Shown here: positions 36,462 to 47,606 of the stretch, piece after piece
Position numbering within the stretch: position 1 is the stretch's first letter
How the letters are laid out: every line of letters begins with the position of its first letter
Assembly (NCBI RefSeq): GCF_003171515.1
Contig: NC_089391.1
Coordinates: 1,798,001-1,862,000 of the forward strand
From: Pyrenophora tritici-repentis
Lineage: Eukaryota > Ascomycota > Dothideomycetes > Pleosporales > Pleosporaceae
Direction of reading: 5' to 3'
DNA: 64,000 bases
Made by a program: the position numbers and the translations under genes
Notes under the pieces: model-generated
The model's input: the letters and a program-made list of their open reading frames with translations, nothing else
Databases searched by the model: none
What the model was told of the DNA's origin: nothing

Positions 36462-39441
36462 GCTCTCAAAATCGCGATACTTCTCCAAGGTAGATGTGAT
36501 CGCCGCATTCAATAAGATACGCATCAAAGAAGAACATAAACACCTCTCCGCCTTCATCACGCCCTACGGACTGTACCAATACACTGTTATGCCCTTCGGC
36601 ATGTGCAATAGCCCAGGAACCTTCCAAGCATACATTAACGACGTCCTACACGAATATCTCGATGAGTTCTGCATGGCTTACTTAGACGATGTAATTATCT
36701 TTAGTGAGACTCTTGATCAACACGAGAAGCACCTAGTACAGGTAGTCTCTCGGCTCGCAGACGCCGGATTGCCTATGGACATTCTTAAATCCGACTTCAT
36801 AACGACAGAGGTTAAATTCCTCGGGCTTATCATCACCGCCGACGGTATTAAAATGGACCCAGACAAAGTCAGCGCCATTCAGGACTGGAAGCTTCCGCAA
36901 TCTCTAAAAGATGTACAAGCCTTTTTAGGTTTTGCTAACTTCTACCGCCGATTTATACGCGGTTTCTCGGATATCGCAAAACCTTTAACGCATCTCACTA
37001 AGGGCGACCCTAAGCTATTCAAGATGACTAAAGAAGCTGAGCGCTCCTTCCTCGCACTGAAAGTCGCCTTCTGTAGCGACGTGGTGCTCGCCCACTTTGA
37101 CCCCGACCTAAAGACTATCGTAGAAACTGACGCGTCTGACTATGTGTACGCAGCAGTGCTCTCCCAGGTCCAGCCAGACGGATCAGTCCGGCCGGTCGCC
37201 TATCTCTCAAAGAAGATGTCGCCCACAGAGTGTAATTACGAGATATACGACAAGGAGCTCCTCGCTATAGTCCGCGCCTTCGAGGAATGGAGGCCAGAAC
37301 TCGCAGGAGTTCCTGAGGCGGTAGAAGTGCTAACAGACCATCGCGGGCTCGAATACTTCCGCTCTAAACGCAATCTCAATCGTCGACAAGCCCGCTGGGC
37401 TGAGTTCCTAGAGGAATTCGACTTTCGCATACAATACCGCCCTGGTAAACAGGGTACTAAACCCGACAGCCTTACCCGCCGGACAGGAGACTTGCCAGAC
37501 TCAGTCACGGACGACCGGGTCCAGCACCAATGCCAGACTATCCTAGGTTCCAACCGATGGGGCGGCAGCTATGCCGCTGTACGCCTCGCCGGAGTATGCC
37601 TGGGCGACAATCCTTGCGACCTAGGCTCCGTCCTTACACTGATGCAAGAGAGCGGCGAAGGCGCTTCACTGTCCACCTCTACAATGTTGGTAGGGTTAGC
37701 CCGCTTCTCCCTAAAGGGCACCCATGACCCATATGACGACATCGAAGGAGCCGACGATCGCCCCCTCGACGATGTCCTCTTAGAACTCTGCCTTAGCGAC
37801 CCACGCCTACGCGATGTAAAGACAGCCCTCGCTTCTAATGACCGCCGTATCCCACATTACCTCATAGCGGAAGGCATTCGGATGGAACTAGCCGACCTAG
37901 AAGCCAGCAACGACGGCAAGCTATTTATTGGCAACGGGCGTCTTGTCGTCCCCTTCAGTGAGAAACTCCGTACGAGGATTATCGCACACATCCACAATAG
38001 CCTACCGGGCGGCCACGGAGGTCGCACGACGACGTACCAACAAGTAAGCCAGTGGTACTACTGGCAGGGCATGACGAACACAATTGCGCGCTTTACCAAC
38101 AACTGTCTAACCTGTAAACGCTCTAAGGTTAACCGCACCGCCAAACATAGTTTGCTTCACCCGCTGCCTGTCCCTACTCAGTACTGGGATGACATATCCA
38201 TCGACTTCATCACCCCACTGCCTAAGTCAACCTGGTGTGGTCACTCTTACCAACACATCATGGTCGTGGTTGACCGTCTATCAAAAATGAAGAAGTTCAT
38301 TGCAATGGAAAACCTAGAGGTGCCTACAGTCGTTGACAAGTTTATGGAATACATCTGGAAAGAGGAAGGATACCCAAGGACTCTTGTATCAGATCGGGGC
38401 CGCCAATTCACGTCACATTTCTGGAATCGCCTGTGTGCCCAGGTGGGAACGCACCCTAAACTCTCTACCTCCCATCACCCAGAAACCGACGGTCAGACCG
38501 AGAATGCAAACGCCGATCTCAAACAATACCTAAGGGCGTACGTTAACTACCTACAGACGGATTGGGCCCAGCTATTGCCTTTAGCAGAATTTGAAGCCAA
38601 TTCGGCCATTAGCACAGCTACCGGGTTATCTCCGTTCCTCGCCACAAAGGGACGCCAACCGCGATCTGGACTGGAGCCCGCTCACCTTCTGCGCCCCCTT
38701 AACAACCACCCTACTATCGCCCAACAGCAACGGAACGCTGATGCCCTCGCCCAGCGCATTGACACAACGCGCACCTTCCTGCGACAACAAATCCTATGGG
38801 CTCAAGACAAGATGAAAGAGTTCGCAGACGCGAACCGATACCCAGCACCACGGTTCGACGTGGGTGACTGGGTGATGCTGAACGCCCGCCACATTAAAAC
38901 CGAAAGACCAGTTAAGTCACTAGACCACAAGAATATAGGGCCATACCAGATCACTCGGGTCATTGACAACATGGCCTACGAACTAGACCTCCCTCCTCAG
39001 CTTAAAGCTATCTTCCCAGCCTTCCACCCATGGCTCCTACAACCGTACGAGGACGACGCCTTACCCGGACAACCTCGTCCAGGCGATGCCGCTCCCCCCG
39101 AAGTCCACCTTGGCAACGATGGAGTCACAGAATACGTGGTCTCCCAAGTCCTAGACTCTCGCATACGACGCAATCTCGTCGACCCTCACACAGGTGAGCG
39201 TGGATTGCTGCAATACAAGGTGGAATGGGTGGGCGACGATCAGTCAGAGCCATGGCAGCCCTACCATAACCTGCGCAGCTGTAAAGAGTCAGTCCAGGAC
39301 TTTCACAGCCGCAACCCTGGCCGACCAGGACCACACGCCACATTTCATGACTACGATGACGACGGACAGCTCGCTATAGCCCTGCTCCAGCTACTAGATA
39401 GCAAGTACTCAAATAAGTTTGCGCCTCAGTCGGAACTTTGA
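36223..39441 (+). pseudogene. retrotransposon pol: RT-RNaseH-integrase-chromodomain
   Basis: The real coding part starts near 36335 (AAPLLVVRKPGGG); the earlier codons are a shadow of the protease frame. Reverse transcriptase has MPFGMCNSPGTFQ and the catalytic YLDD. RNase H follows with ETDAS. Integrase shows an H-H-C-C zinc domain (NSLPGGHGG, then CLTCKRSK) and a D-D-E core (DFITPLP, SDRGRQF, TENANADL). A GPY/F module (NIGPYQI) and a chromodomain (YKVEWVGDDQSEPWQPYHNL) complete it. The N-terminal fingers of the reverse transcriptase are missing: roughly 70-80 residues seem deleted at the frame junction near 36325. Confidence 0.88.
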
Positions 39442-39450
39442 GCGCTTTTC

Positions 39451-39460
39451 GGGGGGGACG
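39451..39460 (+). other. polypurine tract
   Basis: GGGGGGGACG directly precedes the 3' LTR, where plus-strand DNA synthesis is primed. Confidence 0.75.
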
Positions 39461-39668
39461 TGTGATGGTTTTGGGCCGTTGCCCCGCACAGGCCACCTGC
39501 CAGATGCCTTAGCGTTGTTTTGATGTTCGCGCACGAGCCACCTGTTTGGTGGCCCATGCACACCCCCACTTAGATATATTCCGCGCAGAGCTTCTTACAA
39601 GCTCTGCACTGCAATTACTTTGTAATTCAACACAGTTTCAAATACCTGACCTATGTGAGACCCTTACA
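39461..39668 (+). repeat. 3' LTR, 208 bp
   Basis: Identical base for base to 32727-32934 as read by eye, followed by target duplication GTTGC at 39669-39673. Confidence 0.95.
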
Positions 39669-39673
39669 GTTGC

Positions 39674-40891
39674 GGAGTCTAATAGTACTAGACTATACGA
39701 ATTGATTTCTTCTACCGTTCTCGGGTTTTAGGGTCATGTTAGATTACCTAGGTATCTGCTTATAGGTCTTGTAAATCTTTGTAAAAATGATGAGTATTTA
39801 AGACTGAATTTTTGTTGTTGTTGTTGTTGAACTGCGGGATGCTCGCTCGCTATGGTTGCCTATACCATTCGACGAACAAAACGTCCGAGGCCACGCCGTT
39901 AGCGAATTCCGCCAACAGGAAATTCTTCCGATCTGACCGCCTAGCTGGATGGAATGAGAAAAATTTCACTCAGGTACCCAGGTACGTCGAGACCGGTGTG
40001 TTGTTTTGCGGGTCAAGCTCATGGCGTAATCACCTTACCTGGCGGAGTCAATGGTTATTCATCTCGACTTGCGGGTTCATCTTTGCCCCAGTGATCAATC
40101 CTACAGCCTATTTTACTCTAGCAAGGACATATGTATCCCATAGTGCACTGGTTGGTTTTCGTTGCGATTGCAAGAGCCTTCATAGCCCCCCTTGGCTCTT
40201 TTTAGCCTTTGTGATAAGTACCTAGGCACGGTGCTTCTAGTGACATATGTGACGGTTCATGAGGTAAGGATATGCTAGATGCCACGTGGTAGAGAGATGG
40301 TTCCTCCTCATCTTGATGAGCACCTTCTACACCTATCCGTGTCATAGATACGTCATGTAAACAGATCATTGTGATGGCCCTATAAAAGGCGATCACCATA
40401 GCAGAACACACAGAACAAAACATCAGCCTTTGCAGAGCATCTTTCTCTCACTGCTTGCACTGTTACAACATACCCGTGGGTAAGATGGAGACTATTGCAG
40501 GTTTATAGAGGGCACACGTGAGAAAACGGCAGTTAAAGCGGGGCCGAGCGATGAGATAGGTAGATTATCTTTCACGAGATTAACAGTGTCAGCATGCATA
40601 GGCGAACCCATGTAATCATAGCGCGAATTCGTAGTACCAACTCCACAATTATCGTATTCGCGATAGAAGTTCCACCGAGCAGAAAACTATAAGACTCTAG
40701 AATACGACAAGATAGTCCTTTAAATACCTCTGTTTTTCATTTTGTGCAGTATCGCCATCACTTCAAGTCCTCCGAGAATCTATCCAGACATACCCACTAC
40801 TTGCAATAACGACAAAGCCAACAATACCTCCTGCGAATTACTATCGTATTGTACTCCTGAGTTCACTACCGATTTGGTTTCCCGAGCAACG
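39674..40891. other. gene-poor region downstream of retrotransposon
   Basis: No gene is supported. A short (TTG)n run lies at about 39809-39828. A well-formed promoter-like stretch with CTATAAAAGG at 40380 followed by a CA-rich leader has no coding sequence behind it. The end of the region (TTTAAATA near 40720 and about 150 nt without any ATG) is the likely promoter and leader of the secreted protein gene at 40892. Confidence 0.45.
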
Positions 40892-41209
40892 ATGCAACTC
40901 TCCGTTCTCCTAATTCTCCTCACCGCTGGAGTAGCGTCTGCGAAATTTTGCATTGGTGCATCCATCGTATGCGTCTGTAAGTTTATTATGCTACTGCGCA
41001 TATCACACAGATACGCACGTGTAAACACAAATACTGACTAGGTTGTAGATGGGGAACAGAGATGTGCAAAATCTTGTTACAAATGCAGTTGTCCCGATAA
41101 GATGATTTTCCGAGAAGTCAGTATAGGGAGGGAATGGCAGCTGACGGATAGGTACTGCAGCGTTTTTTTCCTGGATGCGACGCCGGGCTGCCCGGAAAGT
41201 GCATTATAG
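40892..41209 (+). CDS. small secreted cysteine-rich protein, effector-like
   Basis: Two exons, 40892-40976 and 41049-41209, with a 72-nt intron (GTAAGT donor, ACTGAC branch, TTGTAG acceptor) inside a Tyr codon, give 81 residues. The first 17 residues (MQLSVLLILLTAGVASA) are a textbook signal peptide with an A-x-A type cleavage site. The mature 64 residues contain eight cysteines (positions 20, 27, 34, 38, 41, 43, 65 and 76), enough for four disulfides. The 40892 ATG is the first in at least 150 nt of leader. No family is recognised. Size, secretion signal, cysteine content and location beside transposon remnants fit apoplastic effectors or antimicrobial peptides; the function itself is unknown. 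Confidence 0.78.
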
Positions 41210-43150
41210 GCGAATTCTTTCGACAGATAGGGTAGGAAGTTATTTCCAATTCGAGCGTGTGCGCACGAGCTATTTTGCTCATTCTTACCGAGATGTGACG
41301 TCAGCTTAGAACTAACGCGTCTCTCGAATACTTCTTCAGATCATGTCGTCTAGGTACTATTTGATTTCTGTTTGGCTTCATACGCGCATTTTGCTCGATA
41401 TTCCTGCTCAAGGTTTATACACCCACTCCCCACGACGATGCGTATTGCCCTCACTACGCTTGCGGATATCCAACGGCAATGGCAGATTCGACTATCACAT
41501 CATGCTTATCCGAGTTACGACATGAGCGGAGATTGTCTTGAACACCTGTACCGACTTCGTTTCGAGAGCGCATTGTCATGGTATCGCGACAGCTCGAACA
41601 ATGCCGGCCACACTGTCACACTGAAAATGTCTTACCGGTCAACCCCAGAGGTCTTCCTGGTACAGCGTCTGGAGTCAGGATCGCTGGGAGATATATCCTA
41701 GAAACTAGACTCATACCCCTGCTTCATTGAAGCAGCCATCATCATTTCAGGGTCGCTGTGTGTTGTGGTCTAATCAACGAGAGGCTGTTAACAGTCACCA
41801 CCAGAACGCTATGACAGGTCACGCGGCCGCCCTGCATCCGAACACAAGCGTGAAACTCTGGAACGACCTCTGTATAACAGCCCGTAAGCCTTTATGGAAT
41901 CAAGCACAAGCCGATATCTAGACAATTCAGATTATATTCATAGCGTACAGATGGACTCGAATACTAGATTCCGACCGTGGTTCTGAGCCCAGAAGACTAC
42001 GTGCACTAGAAAGTAGAATCAGATTACCTCGTCTTGTTAATCACGTATATGGGATTACCGTTACCAGATCTTGGGGAACGCAGCTCGGCTGTGCAGTGAT
42101 GCCCAACTCGCTGCGATACTACAGGTGCGTATCTTGCGGCCGAACGTGTTGGTCACAACGTCAGCAGTGTCACCGATTGCGCTATCGTTACACGCTGGTT
42201 CTTCCGGTCAATTCTCCGAGTAAAAAACATCGAAGTGTTGGACTAGAATCGGTGTACACGCGAGAACCAGCAGGACAAGCATTGAAACTTGTTTTAGTGT
42301 ACCATCGGCTCATAGCGTTACTGAAGGACGAATTCTCTGACGACGGGATCTATAAAACATATCTTAGGGTCTGATCCGAGAGAGAAGGTTCCAAGATACC
42401 TCCCGAGATCATCTCAAACTGCACAATTCTCATCAGTGCCGGGACATCATCATCTGACAGGACCCAAAACGCTGTTCCGGGTACTTACCGTCAGAGTGGT
42501 CAAGCTTGTATGCAGGACTTGCCCATTTCGTCCACCGGTTTATGTGTCGTGAACTTTCTAAGATAAATTCTCCTCCTTTATCGATCTGAACCAGAGTCAC
42601 CGGTCGCATGCATAGTGCACCATGAGCAACGTCGTACGCGAATGCGACCATATTTAGGGATTTGGTACCTTGAGGGATATGTTTTTGGAAGTGGTGAATC
42701 TGTGCGTTCTCGTGGCAGCTGACTGGTAATGATGATGTTATCATGAACCTTGCCTGCCCTGTAATGTCATACAAAAGACAGTCTCGAATAGACAAATGCT
42801 ATGCTGACATGCGTTTTGCAGTGCCGGATCCATCTATCACAAATGTAGTTGAGAATTTATGCCCAAGCATCTGCATGCCCTTGTCTGAATACGGCAGGCG
42901 CAGTCAGATTGGCTGTCCGAGCATGGAATGATTCATGATAAGGTGCTCCATCAACACGTATGATCGATCTATCGCAAGCACTTTATGTGTCATCACAGTT
43001 CCATAAAGAATACTATGGTTACTTCAAACCATCTATAAGAACTTATGAAAGCACTGATCCGCCCTTCCAGATCCCAAAGGTGCACATAAAATATATAAGA
43101 TTTGAGGAATCAAAACAATACCATTCCCCTCGGCCAGTTTGACCGCTACG
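41210..43150. other. gene-poor region, no supported gene
   Basis: About 1.9 kb. Several open frames of 60-120 codons occur on both strands, including a plus-strand frame at 42099-42374 with a Cys-rich start (YYRCVSCGRTCW) and a minus-strand frame at 42433-42795. None has a clear domain or splice structure. They may be remnants or unrecognised small genes. Confidence 0.4.
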
Positions 43151-43482
43151 ATGCCAGAAATCAGTCACCACCACTTCTCACGTGTTCCAACAACGCCTCC
43201 ACCCCCTCCATGCTTCCCGAGTCATCCAATGGCATTGTACGTCACCGGATGTCAAAAGTGCGGAGGCAACCCGTAAGTCAATTTGCTTGTCAATCTCCAA
43301 CGTTATCACCTCATTTTCTTCCCCTTAGCGGAATGCTTAATGTTTCGACATACTGACTATATGTCAGCCATCGCCAAGTAATATGCGATGCTTGCAATGG
43401 AGGAACTACAAGAAAGAATTGCGCATCTTGCCTACAATATCGCCGCGCAGTGGGTATGACGTACGAGTTGGCACAAGCGTAA
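43151..43482 (+). CDS. small three-CxxC protein, 78 aa
   Basis: Two exons, 43151-43272 and 43368-43482, joined across a 95-nt intron (GTAAGT donor, TACTGAC branch, TGTCAG acceptor). The joined product has a Pro-rich start, then TGCQKCGGN across the splice site into VICDACNGG and NCASCLQYRRA. The three CxxC pairs suggest a zinc-ribbon or zinc-finger-like fold; no signal peptide is seen. The two halves make sense only when spliced, which supports the model, but the gene is short and unconfirmed. Known fungal genomes contain many unnamed small proteins with paired CxxC motifs; no function is assigned. Confidence 0.5.
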
Positions 43483-44281
43483 CAGCATCGGTTTGATCGT
43501 TTTGCACGTTCTCCGATAACGGCGCTCTTGAGAAGCAGCTTATATGGGAAGATTGGAGAGACAGCTATTTTATACTTCTGAGGATATCCTGCAAAGAGGT
43601 CACTGCTATCTATTTTTGTACTTCTCTCGATCAGTATTGGGTACCCCAGCATTCTTACCACTGTCGATGACTCTTATACCTCATTTGTTCTTCTGTACGC
43701 TCGTTCACAATGAATTCACTGTCTCCTTCTCTTACTAGTGATACGTAACAACTAGTTCGAAAAAGTATAACTATGAGTAAACGATATATAAGAAGAAATA
43801 GGCTCTTCCTCTCTTAACCTTGACCTTTCTTTGCAAGGACGCAAGATACCTGACAAACTTGACATTGATAAACACAGTGAGACAACCCAGGTAAACAAGT
43901 CACCCGCGGTTTTCACGGCCCAAGAACCGAGCCTATCGCTCTAGATGCTAAATTAGAGGACTTCGTCCTACTGCTCGCTTGGCATTTGAGACAGTACGAC
44001 GCAACACAAACGACAGGAACAGGTTGGCACCTACACCATCAGGCCACCTCGAGCTCAGCGGATTACCGAATCTGTCTAGATACTGTGAGCCTGAGAATCC
44101 GAGGGAAAGGCAGTGCAACGATGCCTGCGTCATCGCATCCCAGTATACTCGTGCCCTACCTCATGGTCCTCGGGTTCTTTCGCATGTGTACTTGCACGAA
44201 TAATGTACCACATGGCACGTGTTGTGATAAACCGCATTGCACCTTCGGTTGGGTATTTTCTTTATTGCAATGGGAACTATG
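43483..44281. other. intergenic region
   Basis: No supported gene. Overlapping plus-strand frames at 43979-44336 have no recognisable motif and lie next to the 3' end of the transporter pseudogene. Confidence 0.4.
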
Positions 44282-46134
44282 TCACATGACTACAGGATAC
44301 TTACTCTTAGCTCTGATGGTGGGACCGTATTTGTAGAACAGGAAGGGAATGGGTATCATAGCCAGAGCAAGGAACCCGAGGAGAGATGCTGCACAGCCAA
44401 TGCCGAGGGCTTCATACACTAGCATGGAACGTTAGAATTTCTGATATTGCCCGTTGTTCGTTTGAGGCTGGCTGCAAGGCGACCTACTTTGTACAGTGAA
44501 GAGAGGAAAGACAGCACTCAGCGTGTATCTTGCAATACCATTTGCTGCCATTGCCGAAGCGCCGTTCATAGGACCATACACATCTGTCAAGTAAAGCGCG
44601 GATGATGTCTGTGCAACTATGTTAGTTTCTCTCCACCCCAGAGCTAGTATAGAAACAGATACGTACAAACACGCATATGTTTCCCCATGCAAATGGCACA
44701 GCGCCGACTAGCGTTGGCCCCCAGTGAACACCATTATCAGCGCACCAGCCAAACCAGAAAAGTCCAACAAATATACCCCAGCAATCAGCCATTGCGCTGT
44801 ATAAGCGGTGCTCCGGCTCGACATGAAACTTGTTGGAGGTGGTTGCCTTGCGATGCTTCTTCTGGTAGATTGTGCGGTCTATGATGATTGCCGTCATGCC
44901 ACCGAGAAAGACGCCGATGGCGATGGAGATGAATGTAAGACCGATCTGAGATGGCCCGAATAAGTAAGGCGAACGTGTAAAGATGAAAGGGGAGGCTGAG
45001 AAGAAGAGAAAAATAACAGCGAAAGCGAAGCCCGTGTAGAGAGAGAAAAAGAATACAGTAGGCGAGAATCTATTAGCGGAAACGTTCAAAGAGAGCGTAT
45101 GACATGTTGTCGGCTGACCTCTGTTGATAGCATATGTATAGGTCGTACAAATTTCAAAACAAACAATCGCTTGATGTCTTTGTCTTCGTCCTTGATGAGA
45201 ATTCCGGCTTTGATAGCTCGTTTCTTCAAGATGATCGGCTTATAGGTCTCTTTCATAGGGAGAGCGGCAATGTATACGACGATCGTGATGAAGAGCATGC
45301 ACCATTGCGTCCACTGCCAATTATTGTACTGTGCGACGAAGCCTCCAACGACTGGTCTGTTGTAGTCAGAATCATCACCCATGCAATCCCCTGACGTTCT
45401 ACTTACCCCAGAGCCGGACCTACAAAAGGTGCCATCAAGAACAAGCTCGTAGTTACGGCCCGTCTATAGGACGGGAAGAGATCCGCATTTGTCCCCGCAC
45501 CAACTGCAAGTGCCGGACTGCCAAAGAAACCCGCGAAGAACCTGCATACGCAGACGCTGGCAAAGCTTTTTGAGAACCCAGCGCCAAGCGTGAAGAGCAT
45601 GAAGATTGGCGATGAGATTAGATAAACTATTTTCCGCGCGTGGCCTTCGCTTAGCGGCGCAGTGAAGATAGGACCGAAGTCAAGACCCAGTGTGTAGAGC
45701 GTCAAGCCGAGAATAGCGACGGTTCGCGAGATCTGGAAATGATGCGTGATGTTTGCGATGGACGGACTGTACACCGATGTCCCGAAAGTACTAGACTGTT
45801 AGTCCTTTGGTTGTGCTTTAAGCTCGTCTGGATCTTACACTGTGAAGCCGAATAATGCTGGTATCGTGGCGTGATAGACGCGCTTCCATATACCCCAGTT
45901 GTGAGGATTGTCAGGGTCATCGAGGCCGGTCCAGTCGTTAGGATTGGGATCTCGCGACGGCAACGAATCCTAGCCATGGTGTTCCTCACTGTCGTGAATT
46001 CCTCGTAAATTTTGAGAAATCGGACGTAAAAAATCGCTCCCAGCCTCGGATTTGTCCTTCTCACCCATGACGCTACCCTTCTCTGGGTCTTTGCAAAGTG
46101 TTCCACATATTCTCGGATCCTTATAAGTAGTCAT
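44282..46134 (-). pseudogene. DHA1 MFS transporter pseudogene
   Basis: Six exons can be followed on the minus strand: 45839-46134 (alternative ATG at 46068), 45407-45790, from 45356 downward, then to 44667 (from about 45069), 44488-44608 and 44282-44418. The joined product is a DHA1 transporter: NPNDWTGLDDPDNPHNW, TFGTSVYSPSIANI, a modified loop motif (SEGHARKIVYL where SExxGRR is usual), FVGPALGPVVGGF and a last helix ending PIPFLFYKYGPTIRAKS. Two lesions disable it: an in-frame TAG at 45970-45972 in exon 1, and a one-base frame mismatch at the exon 3/4 junction near 45070-45120 that no GT..AG choice repairs. The PVVGGF region and membrane segments are otherwise well preserved, so inactivation looks recent. 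Confidence 0.78.
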
Positions 46135-47606
46135 GGCTGAGAGCGATAGTTGCATGGTCACAGCTGACAGAAACGCAGAAGGTAGGAATAGTACTCCGGT
46201 CGACTGACAGGATTGATATGAGTACAGCAAAGCGTATAACTGACCGCTTCACCGACCAGATATCGCACTAGCATCGTGATAACGTTCTGGGTCCGCATCT
46301 GCATTGTTGAGAACGCGCGGGAGATCACAAACAGGAGAGGGTTGTTGGTATGGAAAGCTGTGTTGTGATTGGCTTGTGGTAAGCGGTCCGAGGTTGATAT
46401 TCGTGTTTACTGATCAGCGTACATGCTGAAACGGCCGTATGCTAAGTCCTTCTTGGGCTGCGGGGTACATTAGCGGATTGTTTATTCGCAAGCCCCAGTG
46501 CTGAATTACGGAGGAAATTCGGATGAGCAAATGTAAAATGTAGAGTGCGATGAATGTTGCGAGGGGCCAGATGATCGCCTAGTCCCGATGGTCACGGAAG
46601 GCATGGATGACGTCATCACTCATCTTTCTGCAGCCACTACACACGTCGGCGTCTTCTACCGACGATACCTAGACAAACAACATAAAATATCACAGCATAT
46701 TGCAGTTATTTTCGAACTATATTCTTGAAACTAGGTGGTTGTTATTTGTTACTACGCGTCAGTTGCTTGTCATTAGTTGCTCAATATTAGCTTTAACATT
46801 GTTTACTTGAGATGCCATGTATCCAAACCGTAAAGCAACAAGCTACTGCGAAAAATACGATAGATACTCGCGGTACGAGGCAACAACTACAGTACTGCCA
46901 TTGCGGCAATGCACATGTATTTCCTACCATAGTACCCATCCTTGGCGTACCAAACTGAAGCGCCTAATTTTGACGAGAGCTCTACTAAGCCTTTTCACAC
47001 TTGCCTTACGTATTCTTTATAAAATGATCGTGCCTTGAGGTATACAAGAAAGCTATCGCGTTGACAGATGTTTTTGCAAATCACAGCAAGTATCTAGAGA
47101 AACCGCACAGGCCAACTTGCACAGGACGACTTCAAGATATGGTAGCGAATCCGGTACAATGGTACCTAGATACAGTCGACCCAAGGCACTCAAAACTACT
47201 GCATGCAGAAGATCCTTAAAACATTGACGCATCAAATTCGCGATTAAAGAGAATTCCTAGCCTGCAAAGGACGATTCACTGCCGACTCACACTCACCAAG
47301 CTGAGCACATACGTCGCCTGTTCAATTTTATGAATGTGATATTCAATTACGAAATCTCTCATTCTTCATGACGTATTGGTGACAAGAACAATAGACTTGT
47401 CTGTTTATTCAGCGCAGTCATCGCAGGCAGACAACGCGCACGGACCTTTTACTTGCCCAACCCACCCGGTCCCTACATAACTTGACCCATGATCGCAGCT
47501 CTTTCGACCCTCGATTACATTAAGCATCAGAAAGAACCCTATTCCTCACAAAATACCGGAACATTCTGTAAATCCATCCGCATATCACGCAAACACAATC
47601 AGCGAC
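46135..47606. other. gene-poor intergenic region
   Basis: About 1.5 kb without a supported gene. The part next to 47607 should contain the promoter of the F-box-like gene. Confidence 0.45.

Larger units (their letters stand above)
32727..39668 (+). mobile_element. Ty3/Gypsy chromovirus LTR retrotransposon, 6942 bp
   Basis: Two identical 208-bp LTRs that start TGTG and end TACA bound the element. The flanking 5-bp duplications GTTGC (32722-32726 and 39669-39673) prove integration. Between them are gag, aspartic protease, reverse transcriptase, RNase H, integrase with GPY/F module and a C-terminal chromodomain, the order of the Tf1/sushi/MAGGY chromovirus group. The reading frame is broken at least three times (near 34951, near 35300 and near 36325), so this copy cannot make a normal gag-pol. 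Identical LTRs mean the insertion is recent. No obvious repeat-induced point mutation is seen. Confidence 0.96.

Noticed and set aside
32727..39668. Repeat-induced point mutation of the retrotransposon
   Set aside because: Frame breaks are indels or deletions; CpA-to-TpA stops are not apparent and the LTRs are identical.
39812..40225. 137-codon plus-strand frame after the retrotransposon
   Set aside because: Starts in a TTG microsatellite and shows no domain; no promoter fits.
40892..41209. Assignment of the secreted protein to a named necrotrophic toxin
   Set aside because: Cysteine number and spacing alone do not justify a name; no similarity search was possible.
42099..42374. Cys-rich small frame
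   Set aside because: A CVSCGRTC cluster is suggestive, but the rest has no pattern and no splice model improves it. Mentioned in the region entry only.
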